Shown here in pieces: positions 53,265 through 61,467 of a DNA stretch of 64,000 bases (the first letter of the stretch is position 1; each line of letters opens with the position of its first letter). This DNA is from DASYXZ01 sp035946625 (lineage in GTDB: Bacteria; Acidobacteriota; Terriglobia; UBA7540): positions 26,928 through 90,927 of the forward strand of contig DASYZE010000003.1 in NCBI GenBank assembly GCA_035946625.1, in the 5' to 3' direction. The position numbers and the translations under genes are program-made. The notes beneath the pieces were generated by a model. The model did not search any database, had not been told where the DNA came from, and worked only from the letters and a program-made list of their open reading frames with translations.

Positions 53265-54872
53265 TTGGCTGAGCCAACCCAGGACCTGAAGGCAGAGATG
53301 GAGCTAGCGCGGGCCGCGGCTGAACGCTATCAGTTTCTCTTCGTCGATTTGCGCGAAACGCCGCCGGACGCGGAGCTGCTGCGCTCGCTTCCCCTCGATC
53401 TGATGGTGCACTACGAGTTCCTGCCCCTTTCGTCGCACGACCACAAATTGGTGGTGGCCGTCGCCGACCCCACCAACCTTGCCCGCCTGGACGAATTGGA
53501 GATGAAGCTCGACCGGCGGCTGGTGATTCGAGTGGCCGCCGCCGGCCAGGTGCGCGAATTCCTGAAGAAGACCGAACCTTCGCAGCGCGTGCTGGACGAA
53601 GCGACGGAAGAATTCCGCATGGACGTGATTCGGGATGAGGATGGTCAGGGTGAAGGGCTGACCCTCCAGCAAATGGTGGAAACGCGCGAGGCCAGCCCCA
53701 TGATCCGGTTGGTGGACTCCATTGTCTTCGCCGGCCTCGAGCGGCGCGCCAGCGATATTCACATTGAAAGCCGGGATAACGCCGTGGCCGTCAAGTACCG
53801 GATAGACGGTGTGCTGCAACAGGCGCTGCAACCCCTGGCGCGCGAATTTCACTCTAGCCTGATTACCCGCATCAAGGTGATGGCGGAACTGGACATTGCC
53901 GAACGCCGCGTTCCGCAGGACGGCCGCTTTCGCGTGCGCTACAAAGGCCGCCCCATTGATTTTCGCGTGTCCATCATGCCCGCGATCCATGGCGAGGACG
54001 CCGTCCTCCGCATTCTCGACAAGGAATCGCTGAGCGAGAAATTCCATTCGCTCCGGCTGGACGTCCTTGGCCTTTCCGAACGCGAGCTCAAGCGCCTGCG
54101 CCGGTTTATCCGCGAGCCCTATGGCATGGTGTTGGTGACGGGGCCGACGGGCAGCGGAAAAACCACCACCCTATATGCCGCTCTTTCTGAAATCAAGACC
54201 GATGAAGACAAAATCATTACCATCGAAGATCCGGTGGAATATCAGATTCGTGGCATCACCCAGATTCCTGTGAACGAGAAAAAAGGCCTGACCTTTGTAC
54301 GCGGCCTCCGTTCCATTCTGCGCCACGACCCGGACAAAATCATGGTGGGTGAAATTCGAGACAACGAGACCGCGCAAATTGCCATTCAATCCGCCTTGAC
54401 CGGCCACCTGGTATTCACCACCGTCCACGCCAACAACGTGGTGGATGTTTTAGGGCGCTTTTTGAACATGGGGGTGGAACCCTACAACTTTGTTTCCGCG
54501 CTGAATTGCATTATGGCGCAACGCCTGGTGCGCCTGCTTTGCGAAGCTTGCAAGCGGCCGGGGAAAGTTGAAATAGGTTTGATTGAGGAATCGGGGCTCG
54601 ACCCGGCGGCCTGGCGTGATGTGGAGTTTTACGAAGCTCCCGGTTGCCCCCTCTGCAATCAGACGGGATTTCGCGGCCGGACGGCCATCGGCGAGCTCCT
54701 GGCCCTTTCGGATCACATTCGTGATGTCATCCTGGCCAAGCGACCTTCGTCGGAAATTCGGCATGTGGCGCGCGGGGAAGGCATGGTAACCTTGCGCGAG
54801 GCGGCGCTGGAGAAAGTCCGGCTGGGCGCGACCACCTTGAAGGAGATCAATAAGGTCACCTTTGTGGAGTAG
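53265..54872 (+). CDS. gspE: Assembly ATPase GspE/PilB
   Basis: The protein has about 535 residues from a TTG at 53265 that follows GGGAGAG; the open frame extends to a TTG at 53223 overlapping gspF. An N-terminal MshEN-like domain (about 20-120) precedes the AAA-type ATPase: Walker A GPTGSGKTTT, Asp box IITIEDPVEYQ, Walker B IMVGEIRDNETA and His box TGHLVFTTVHANN. The tetracysteine zinc motif CEACKR...CPLCNQ is present. It powers pseudopilus/pilus extension. No PilT retraction ATPase is nearby. Confidence 0.95.
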   Translation: MAEPTQDLKAEMELARAAAERYQFLFVDLRETPPDAELLRSLPLDLMVHYEFLPLSSHDHKLVVAVADPTNLARLDELEMKLDRRLVIRVAAAGQVREFLKKTEPSQRVLDEATEEFRMDVIRDEDGQGEGLTLQQMVETREASPMIRLVDSIVFAGLERRASDIHIESRDNAVAVKYRIDGVLQQALQPLAREFHSSLITRIKVMAELDIAERRVPQDGRFRVRYKGRPIDFRVSIMPAIHGEDAVLRILDKESLSEKFHSLRLDVLGLSERELKRLRRFIREPYGMVLVTGPTGSGKTTTLYAALSEIKTDEDKIITIEDPVEYQIRGITQIPVNEKKGLTFVRGLRSILRHDPDKIMVGEIRDNETAQIAIQSALTGHLVFTTVHANNVVDVLGRFLNMGVEPYNFVSALNCIMAQRLVRLLCEACKRPGKVEIGLIEESGLDPAAWRDVEFYEAPGCPLCNQTGFRGRTAIGELLALSDHIRDVILAKRPSSEIRHVARGEGMVTLREAALEKVRLGATTLKEINKVTFVE

Positions 54873-54899
54873 GCTGCCGCAACCGGGCAGGGCAATCGC

Positions 54900-55868
54900 A
54901 TGAATTGGAGTTTGGGCAAAAACGGGAACGGTTCAAGTTTCGCGGGAGGAAGGTCGCGCTTCGTCCTGCCCGCCGTAGTCTTCGAAATTGAGCCGGGATT
55001 TGTGGTGGGGGCGCACCTGGATGTCGGTGGGCGGTCAGTCCGGCGCATCTCAACGCGTGCGTTGGAGCCGCAGACCCTGAACCCCACTCCCAGCGGGACC
55101 AACATTGTAAATGTGGAGCAATTCCGCCGGGCCGTCCAGGGAGTTTCGGATGTATTGGGCAATGGAAGTGGCCGTTTGGGCCTTTTGGTTCCGGATGCTT
55201 CCGTCCGCGTCGCCATTCTCATTTTTGACGCCTTGGAGGAGGAATCGAAAGAAGCCGACGCGCTGGTGCGCTGGAGGATGAAAGAAATCCTGCCTTATCC
55301 TCCCGAAGAGGCGAGACTGTCCTGCCAGATCCTATGGAGGGATCCGAGCAATGTGGGGGTGGTGGCCGTGGCCGCCAGGACTTCACTGCTTGCCGAATTT
55401 CATGGTGCGCTCGGCCTCGGGAATCGCGGGCCGGAGTTAATCCTTCCCTCCACCCTGGCGCTGATGCCCCTTTTATCTGAAAAGGAAGGCGACGGACAGA
55501 TGCTGGTCCACGTCTGTTCCGGGTGGGTGACCACGGTCGTGGCCTCGGGAGCTCGAATCCTGTCATGGAGGAACAAAGAGCTGAACGGCGCGGCGCCGGA
55601 GGAGTCGATGCAGGAAGTGGTGGCCGAAGTGGCCAGAGTGCTGGCCAGCAGCCACGATCATTTGCAGGTGGTGGTGAATAGAGTCCTCCTTTGCGCGCGG
55701 CCCCCTGCCTGGCCGGAGTTGGCGGGGGATTTGTCCCGGGTTATTGGGAAGGACGTGGAATGGCTTGCGCCCAGGCCGGGCCCGAGTTCAAAGCTCTCTG
55801 CGGCTGAGACGGCGGCCTTTGATGCAGTCGGCGCCCCGATCGCCGGGCTCATAGGCAATTTCGGATAA
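54900..55868 (+). CDS. pilM: PilM-like actin-fold protein
   Basis: The protein has 322 residues. Weakly conserved but in PilM position and length: an actin-like fold with RFRRAVQGVSDVL-type and LVRWRMKEILPYPPEEARLS segments (the latter is characteristic of PilM/GspL cytoplasmic parts). It would dock on PilN's N-terminus at the inner membrane. It starts 27 bp after gspE. Confidence 0.8.
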   Translation: MNWSLGKNGNGSSFAGGRSRFVLPAVVFEIEPGFVVGAHLDVGGRSVRRISTRALEPQTLNPTPSGTNIVNVEQFRRAVQGVSDVLGNGSGRLGLLVPDASVRVAILIFDALEEESKEADALVRWRMKEILPYPPEEARLSCQILWRDPSNVGVVAVAARTSLLAEFHGALGLGNRGPELILPSTLALMPLLSEKEGDGQMLVHVCSGWVTTVVASGARILSWRNKELNGAAPEESMQEVVAEVARVLASSHDHLQVVVNRVLLCARPPAWPELAGDLSRVIGKDVEWLAPRPGPSSKLSAAETAAFDAVGAPIAGLIGNFG

Positions 55869-55875
55869 AACCAGG

Positions 55876-56451
55876 ATGAAAATTTCCGTCAATCTCGCGA
55901 CCCCTTCAAGTCTTGGAGAACGTTATGCGCTGGCTTGGGCCGTGCCCCTCGCTTTGTTTGGCGCACTCGGATTGGTGTTCCTGGCCCGCTCGATGGTTTC
56001 CAACCTGGGCGAGTACCAAAAAGTTCAGCAGAAACTGGATGCTGAAATGCTGCGCGAAAAGGCGCTGACCGATCGGGAAGCGGCATTGCGCAAGGACCTT
56101 GACCAGCCTGGGCAGAAAGCCGTATTTCAAAAAGCACACTTTGTAAATGGGCTGATTGTCCAAAAGCAATTTTCGGTAACCGCAATGACTCAGCGAGTAT
56201 CCAAGCTCATGCCCGAGTCGGTTCGTCTGATTTCGCTGCGGGTTGCGCGCCCGAAGGCCGACATTTCCATTCGATTTTCGGTGGTTAGTCACGATGAAGA
56301 AGGATTGGAGAAATTCGTCGAAAATCTTGAGGACGCGGCGGACTTCACGGACCTCAACGTGGCCAATCAGACGCCGGCGGATGGCAAATCAATGACCGGG
56401 CTGGTGGGCATAAATTGCAGCGTGCGCTATGTGGGGGATGAAGCAAAATAA
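55876..56451 (+). CDS. pilN: PilN-like inner-membrane protein
   Basis: The protein has 191 residues: a short cytoplasmic N-terminus with INLATPS-like motif (MKISVNLATPSSLGERYALA), one membrane helix (about 17-35) and a coiled-coil/ferredoxin-like periplasmic part. The position between pilM and pilO supports the call. Confidence 0.85.
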   Translation: MKISVNLATPSSLGERYALAWAVPLALFGALGLVFLARSMVSNLGEYQKVQQKLDAEMLREKALTDREAALRKDLDQPGQKAVFQKAHFVNGLIVQKQFSVTAMTQRVSKLMPESVRLISLRVARPKADISIRFSVVSHDEEGLEKFVENLEDAADFTDLNVANQTPADGKSMTGLVGINCSVRYVGDEAK

Positions 56452-56463
56452 GAAGGTCAATTG

Positions 56464-57021
56464 ATGTCCATGGATCGCCGAAAAACCGTGACGCGAATCA
56501 TCGAAAGAACGGCCGTGGCCATAGTCGTTCTCGATGTGGTGCTGTACTTCGCCGTGCTTCTGCCTCTGCAAAGAAGTTGGCAGGCAAGGGCTGAACGCTA
56601 TAATACCGTCCGCCTTCAGGTTCTCAATGAAGAAGCAAGGGTGAACCGGCTGAAGTGGTACACGGATGCCGTGCCCTCCATGCGAAAGGACGTGGATGAT
56701 TTTCTGAGCAACGAAGTACGGTCCAAGAGAAAGAGCTTTTCGAGAACCACCCGTTTGGTTCTCGGGCTTGCCGACCAGACCGGGGTTTCTCTTCCCCCCT
56801 CGGCAATCAATTATCAAATGGATCCGCAACACGATCAATTGCTGGACCGGATGAGCCTGAACATGACCGTCAAGGGTCCATTCAAGAACCTGCTGGATTT
56901 CGCCCACGAACTCGAAACCACCACCGATGATTTTCTGGTGCTGCGCGGCTTCAGCTTTGAAGCCGGAGAAGGCCCGGACCTTTCTTTGCGATTGGCGACG
57001 GATTTTTATTTGACACCATGA
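56464..57021 (+). CDS. pilO: PilO-like inner-membrane protein
   Basis: The protein has 185 residues from ATG 56464 (a TTG directly before is also possible). One membrane helix (about 18-38), a coiled coil, and a ferredoxin-like C-terminal domain (LNMTVKGPFKNLLDFAHELE) match PilO. It overlaps the next gene by 4 bp. Confidence 0.85.
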   Translation: MSMDRRKTVTRIIERTAVAIVVLDVVLYFAVLLPLQRSWQARAERYNTVRLQVLNEEARVNRLKWYTDAVPSMRKDVDDFLSNEVRSKRKSFSRTTRLVLGLADQTGVSLPPSAINYQMDPQHDQLLDRMSLNMTVKGPFKNLLDFAHELETTTDDFLVLRGFSFEAGEGPDLSLRLATDFYLTP

Positions 57022-57575
57022 AGAAGAAAAGGGCGGCGGAAAAATGGGCGAGCGGTGCGCTGGGTGTGGTGTGCCTGGTTTTGGCGATAAACCTCTTGCT
57101 GCGCAGCGGCGTGGGCGCGGGAACGGAAAAGCCCACCCCTGCTGCGGAACACGCCAGGGCGAAACTCCGCACGCAGCCACGGTCCGGCGCCGCCCCGGAT
57201 GACCTCTCGCGCTACGACCCTGAGGTCAAGCTGGATTTACTCAGCGACCTTCAGTCGCGCCCGCTTCCTGAGATTGAGCGCAATCCGTTTGAATTCCCCA
57301 AGCCCAAGCCCATATCCCCGCCCATCGGACCACAACTTCCCAGGCCTCCGGCACCACCACCGCCTCCTCCGCCCCTGCCGCTCAAGGCCATTGGATACAG
57401 CGAGAAGGAGAACGGAGTCAAAGAAGGAATTATTTCAGGCGAAGACGGCATTTACGTTGTCCACGAAGGCGAAACCTTCGCCAAGCGGTACAAAGTCAGC
57501 AAGCTGACCGCCACCATGGTCGAGATCTATGACGAAGCCACGCGACAAACCGTGGATATGCCCATCGCGCCTTGA
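57018..57575 (+). CDS. PilP/GspC-like periplasmic alignment protein
   Basis: The protein has 185 residues: one membrane helix (about 12-30), a proline-rich linker with a run of prolines (about 110-125, PAPPPPPPPLP) and a beta domain (LKAIGYSEKENGVKEGIISG, GETFAKRYKVSKLT) like the HR domain of GspC or PilP. It probably links the PilMNO platform to the secretin. Confidence 0.8.
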   Translation: MKKKRAAEKWASGALGVVCLVLAINLLLRSGVGAGTEKPTPAAEHARAKLRTQPRSGAAPDDLSRYDPEVKLDLLSDLQSRPLPEIERNPFEFPKPKPISPPIGPQLPRPPAPPPPPPPLPLKAIGYSEKENGVKEGIISGEDGIYVVHEGETFAKRYKVSKLTATMVEIYDEATRQTVDMPIAP

Positions 57576-57588
57576 GGTTATCGTTATC

Positions 57589-58476
57589 ATGCCTGCCCAG
57601 AATGACGGAAAACGCGGCTACGCCTTTCTCATCCTGATGATGATGGTCACGATCCTTCTGATTTCCCTGACTGCCGCTCTGCCCAGCATTTATACCGAAG
57701 GCCAGCGCGAAAAGGAGGAGGAACTGATTTTCAGGGGAAACGAGTACGCGCGCGCCATCCTTTTCTTTCATAACCAATTCGGCCGATATCCTTCCAACGT
57801 TAACGAGTTGGTGAAAAAAACGAACGGATACCGGTTTTTGCGCCATGCTTATCGCGACCCCATGACTCCCAATGGCACATGGCGCTTCATTCACGCCAAT
57901 GCGGCCGGGATGGTGCTCGATTCCAAGACGATGACCTTGCCCACCGCTACGAACAACAACAATGGGCTGAATCCGCCGGGCCAGCTAAATAACCAGCTAC
58001 AACAACCTGGCCAATCCAATATGAATGGATTGAATCTGTCGGGCCAACAAAACTTACAAGCGCTGCAAGCTGGCCAAACCAACACCAATGAAATGAATTC
58101 TTCGGATCAGCAAAATGGGGAACCTTCACCATCTTCCCAAAATTCGGACTCAGAAACAGGGGAGTCCAAAACAGGGGAATCAACCTCCTCCGGCGGTCAG
58201 ATGCTGGGGGCTTTTATTGTGGGAGTGGCGAGCACCAGCCACAGTTCGTCAATCCGCATATACAACAACAAAACGCGATATGACGAATGGGAGTTCCTTG
58301 CCGTCGGGCAGGGAGTGGGTAGTTTGCTGGCGCCAGTAGGGACGACCGGAGGGCAGACTCCACCCATAGGGGGCTTCGGCCAGAGTCCAGGACAGACTCC
58401 CGGTATCGGCCCGGGCGGCCTCCAGGGTGGAGCGGGTGTATCTCCGCCGCCAGTCCAGCCTCAAAATCCGGAATAA
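57589..58476 (+). CDS. Pilin-like protein with Gln/Asn-rich tandem repeats
   Basis: The protein has 295 residues from ATG 57589. The N-terminus RG|YAFLILMMMVTILLISLTA looks like a prepilin signal but has no Glu at position 5. The next ~100 residues (EEELIFRGNEYARAILFFHN, PNGTWRFIHA) resemble acidobacterial type II secretion pilin-like proteins. Residues ~120-175 are Asn/Gln-rich tandem repeats, followed by Ser/Glu and Gly/Pro-rich regions. It closes the operon. Lack of Glu5 suggests a minor or tip pilin. Confidence 0.78.
   Translation: MPAQNDGKRGYAFLILMMMVTILLISLTAALPSIYTEGQREKEEELIFRGNEYARAILFFHNQFGRYPSNVNELVKKTNGYRFLRHAYRDPMTPNGTWRFIHANAAGMVLDSKTMTLPTATNNNNGLNPPGQLNNQLQQPGQSNMNGLNLSGQQNLQALQAGQTNTNEMNSSDQQNGEPSPSSQNSDSETGESKTGESTSSGGQMLGAFIVGVASTSHSSSIRIYNNKTRYDEWEFLAVGQGVGSLLAPVGTTGGQTPPIGGFGQSPGQTPGIGPGGLQGGAGVSPPPVQPQNPE
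57946..58110 (+). repeat. ~63-bp coding tandem repeat
   Basis: Two and a half degenerate units of about 21 codons: NNNGLNPPGQLNNQLQQPGQ, MNGLNLSGQQNLQALQAGQT and TNEMNSSDQQNG. It gives the pilin-like protein a flexible Gln/Asn region. Confidence 0.65.
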
Positions 58477-58501
58477 AGCATTGGGATAATTTCAAAGGTG
58501 C

Positions 58502-58523
58502 CGTAATTCAATTCAGAATTACG
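58502..58523. other. Small hairpin between convergent genes
   Basis: CGTAATTC-AATTCA-GAATTACG is a perfect 8-bp stem 26 bp after the pilin-like gene. No T-run follows, so termination is only possible. Confidence 0.35.
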
Positions 58524-58602
58524 CTGGATTGATGGGTATAAGTCAGTTTGACAGTGGCACGAAAGCCCGTGCGTTTCTCACCCCAACTATTCCCGCCTTA
58601 CT

Positions 58603-59427
58603 TTACATTCCGCCCGCAACTTCGAGCACCTGGCCTGAGACGTAATCCGAGAGCGGGGAAGCGAGGAAGAATACTGCTCCGGCGGCTTCCCGAGGTGTGC
58701 CTGGCCTGCCCAGCGGAATGCGCTCAAACGCCTTGTCGCGAATCGCAGAGGGAATGCCAAGGGCGATCTCAGCATCACCGTGGAGAATTCGTTCCCCAGC
58801 GTCTTTGGTTTGCGTGAGGCGGGTATCAATGAAGCCGAAGGCAACACAATTCACCTGAATGTTCAATGCGCCCCACTCGCGCGCCAGAGTTTTTGTCAAC
58901 CCAATGATGCCCGCTTTGGCGGCAGCGTAATTGGCTTGGCCAAAGTTTCCCCGCGTTCCCGAAGTGGAGCTGATGTTGACTATCTTCCGGGGCGTGGCTG
59001 TGCCATGTTCGGCAATCTCGCGCTTGGCCGTCTCGCGCCAAAAAGGCGCGAGCGCGCGAATGATTCGGAAGGGTGCACTCAAATGGACATCGATGATGGT
59101 TTGCCATTGGTCGTCTGTCAATTTGTGAATCGTTCCATCCCACGTGAACCCGGCATTATTCACCAGGATATCGAGCCGGCCAAAGACCCGAAGAGCGGTT
59201 GCAATCAATTGGGACGGGAATTCAGGCGCCGTGACGTCACCTACCAGGGCATGGGCATTGGTGCCCGCCGCGCGGAGGGCGGCCACGGTGTTTGAAGCCG
59301 GCTCCTCATCCACGTCGGTGACGAGAATGCTTGCCCCCTCCGCGGCCAGAAGCTCCGCTGTAGCCTTACCGATCCCCCGGCCGGCGCCAGTGATCACCGC
59401 CGATTTCCCATCGAGCCAACTCGCCAT
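58603..59427 (-). CDS. Short-chain dehydrogenase/reductase (FabG-like)
   Basis: The protein has 274 residues from ATG 59427. The Rossmann motif TGAGRGIG (about 12-19), NNAG, and the catalytic set Ser (ISSTSG), Tyr and Lys (NYAAAKAG) are all present. The end SDYVSGQVLEVAGGM is the standard classical-SDR C-terminus. An acyl- or hydroxyacyl-reductase role with NAD(P)H is likely; about 25 extra residues sit before the ISS motif. No pathway partner is adjacent. Confidence 0.92.
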   Translation of the reverse strand: MASWLDGKSAVITGAGRGIGKATAELLAAEGASILVTDVDEEPASNTVAALRAAGTNAHALVGDVTAPEFPSQLIATALRVFGRLDILVNNAGFTWDGTIHKLTDDQWQTIIDVHLSAPFRIIRALAPFWRETAKREIAEHGTATPRKIVNISSTSGTRGNFGQANYAAAKAGIIGLTKTLAREWGALNIQVNCVAFGFIDTRLTQTKDAGERILHGDAEIALGIPSAIRDKAFERIPLGRPGTPREAAGAVFFLASPLSDYVSGQVLEVAGGM

Positions 59428-59578
59428 GATGCGTATCTCCGTCCAGCCATTGTCCCGGTCTCGAGGCAAAAACAGCCCGGGTTTCCAACTTGTGGCGAAC
59501 TTCCATCTATACACGGACGGGGCGCGTTTTGCATGTAAAATTATCAGGATTTGTTGGGGTCGGACGTGAGCTTGGTAG

Positions 59579-60112
59579 CTATGCGGGGCGCGCTGCGGAC
59601 CTGGCGGCTCGGCGGTGGTCCGCCAGCATGGCCAGCAGGGAATTTCGCGCCAGCCTCTCGCAATGCACGGTGCAGAGCGAAAGGCGGGTTAGGGAGCGCA
59701 CAAAGTCATGCACCTGGCACTGATAACTCAGGATCGAGGCAGCCGATGTCGCGTTCCCGTAAGCCCACGACCAATCAGAAACCCACCGCACCACAGAGCC
59801 GTTCAAGCGCAGCGCCCCCCGCTTCAGGCGATCTTGCGGGAGAACCAATTGCGGCAAACAGTCGGGCGCGGTGAGAAAAATCAAGCGCCCGCTGCGAAGC
59901 AAAACTTCGGGGCGCAAACCATTTTCACTCAGGCCCAGAGCTATATCCTTTAGACAACACGGTCCGGCCATGGCCACCACTTGCTGTCCGATTTCGAGGC
60001 CGGCGGAAATAAATTCGAAAACTTCGGCAAGGCCCCTTTCTTCGTGAACAACCAATCGGCAAACGGGCAAGGTAGTAGGATGAATGGGCGCTAAGGCTGT
60101 GGCTGTGTGCAT
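59579..60112 (-). CDS. MEDS-domain (DcmR-like sensory) protein
   Basis: The protein has 177 residues. HEERGLAEVFEFISAGLEIG, QQVVAMAGPCCLKDIALGLS and EVLLRSGRLIFLTAPDC follow the MEDS pattern (RecA-like fold without Walker motifs, found in signalling proteins). No output domain is attached. It is a single gene, 152 bp beyond the SDR start. Confidence 0.7.
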   Translation of the reverse strand: MHTATALAPIHPTTLPVCRLVVHEERGLAEVFEFISAGLEIGQQVVAMAGPCCLKDIALGLSENGLRPEVLLRSGRLIFLTAPDCLPQLVLPQDRLKRGALRLNGSVVRWVSDWSWAYGNATSAASILSYQCQVHDFVRSLTRLSLCTVHCERLARNSLLAMLADHRRAARSAARPA

Positions 60113-60319
60113 ATGTGTCTATCTTCGACGAATTGAGCGAGGCATGTCAACCCGAGTTCTGTGGAAAACTTGGGCGGGCACGTGGTCAAAATCAACGGTT
60201 CGCTTTATCTTCGCCACGGCCGGGGCGGGCGCTTCCCCTGTGGAGGCGCGGTCAACTTCGCAAATTCAGGCAGTGCATTTCAGCGGGTTGCGCCTGTATT
60301 TTTGGGTGGAAAAAAAAGC

Positions 60320-60396
60320 TGGCGGGGACGACGGGACTCGAACCCGCGGCCTCTTGCGTGACAGGCAAGCGTTCTAACCAGCTGAACTACGTCCCC
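60320..60396 (-). tRNA. tRNA-Asp (GTC)
   Basis: A full cloverleaf on the minus strand: acceptor GGGGACG/CGTCCCC, anticodon arm CTTGC-CTGTCAC-GCAAG with GTC, T-arm GGGTTCGAATCCC, discriminator G and encoded CCA. Confidence 0.97.
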
Positions 60397-60403
60397 ATTT
60401 AGA

Positions 60404-60536
60404 ACAGAAGGCAGAAAGCACCAGGCAGCCTTCAGGAACTCACGATCCAAAACTTACGACCTCGTTCCCTGAAAGTAAGGGGATGCTTTCCGGCCGCTGC
60501 CCACTGCGTACTGCCTACTGCTCTCAGCCTTCTGCA
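60404..60536. repeat. Degenerate inverted short repeats between the two tRNAs
   Basis: CAGAAGGCAGAAAGC at the left and CTGCTCTCAGCCTTCTGCAG at the right are inverted relatives, with ACTGCGTACTGCCTACTGC units of ~8 bp. It resembles the repeats at 51396-51492. Confidence 0.5.
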
Positions 60537-60538
60537 GT

Positions 60539-60615
60539 TGGTGGGCGGTATCCGGATCGAACGGATGACCTTCTGCTTGTAAGGCAGACGCTCTAACCGG
60601 CTGAGCTAACCGCCC
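60539..60615 (-). tRNA. tRNA-Val (TAC)
   Basis: A full cloverleaf on the minus strand: acceptor GGGCGGT/ACCGCCC, anticodon arm TCTGC-CTTACAA-GCAGA with TAC, T-arm CCGTTCGATCCGG, discriminator A and encoded CCA. Confidence 0.97.
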
Positions 60616-60751
60616 TGAGTCCGCACGATACCGGAGAATTTGCGTTGCGCAAGTTGCGGCGTCTTTCCCGGCACGCCATGCCTTGACACATCCGAACCTC
60701 AAACTATACACTAGCGTGCTCGATGCGTCAAGGAAGGTGCTCGTCAATCCC

Positions 60752-61030
60752 ATGCACTATCAGCGTGAATATGTGGCCTACATGGCCAAACAGGTTCTGA
60801 AGCGACTCACCGCTTCCGGCTTGGTGCAATTTGACCAGGCGGATTACGTCACCGAAGTGATGACCCAGGTGATGCTGGATGAGCTGGGGGTGGAAGACCG
60901 GCTGAACGATGACGTGCGAAAAATTCTGGAGCAGCACGCGGAGGAAATGAAGCGGGCGGGCGCGTCCTATGAAGAAATGTTCAAGAAAGTGAAGAAGCAA
61001 CTGGTCCACGACCGCAAAGTGGTCCTCTAG
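60752..61030 (+). CDS. DUF507 protein, first of a pair
   Basis: The protein has 92 residues from ATG 60752 (a longer frame to 60683 has no resemblance). MAKQVLKRLTASGLVQFDQA, then MLDELGVEDRLNDDVRKILE is the DUF507 helical pattern. The protein is small and charged, with no known function. The next gene is its paralogue 20 bp downstream, so they form one unit. Confidence 0.85.
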   Translation: MHYQREYVAYMAKQVLKRLTASGLVQFDQADYVTEVMTQVMLDELGVEDRLNDDVRKILEQHAEEMKRAGASYEEMFKKVKKQLVHDRKVVL

Positions 61031-61050
61031 CCTCGTGATAAAATAAACCT

Positions 61051-61350
61051 ATGCCCATGTCAAGGGAAAAAACTCTTCAACTCTCCCACCAGATCATGTC
61101 CGCCATCGACGCGCTGGATGAGGTCGAGATTTTTGAGGAGCGCAATGTCATTCGGCAGGAAATCCTGAAAATTCTCAACGATCTTCAAGCCGAGGAAGCC
61201 AAGATCGACGCCACCGTGCGCCAGCGCATCAGCTCCCAGAAGCGCACCATTCCCGAAGGCGGCGACGAGTGGGACATTCTTTACCGGAAATACCATTACG
61301 ACGAGCTTCGCAAGCTGGGCATCAGCTTTCCCACCCGAAGCCAGAGCTGA
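61051..61350 (+). CDS. DUF507 protein, second of a pair
   Basis: The protein has 99 residues; an in-frame ATG 6 bp on (61057) is equally possible. MSREKTLQLSHQIMSAIDAL, then RQEILKILNDLQAEEAKID and WDILYRKYHYDELRKLGI match DUF507. It pairs with the preceding gene. Confidence 0.88.
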   Translation: MPMSREKTLQLSHQIMSAIDALDEVEIFEERNVIRQEILKILNDLQAEEAKIDATVRQRISSQKRTIPEGGDEWDILYRKYHYDELRKLGISFPTRSQS

Positions 61351-61467
61351 ATGTCCGCTCTCCTGATTTGCTTTTCCCATTGGTCTGCAAAATACTCCGG
61401 GAGACTGACCTGCCCCTCACGGATTGCTTCCGTTCCGCATTTCGGTTACCGGCGCGGACTTCGACTG

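Noticed and set aside
60161..60361. Open frame ending SWRGRRDSNPRPLA
   Set aside because: This peptide is the well-known translation of the antisense of a tRNA gene; the DNA is tRNA-Asp.
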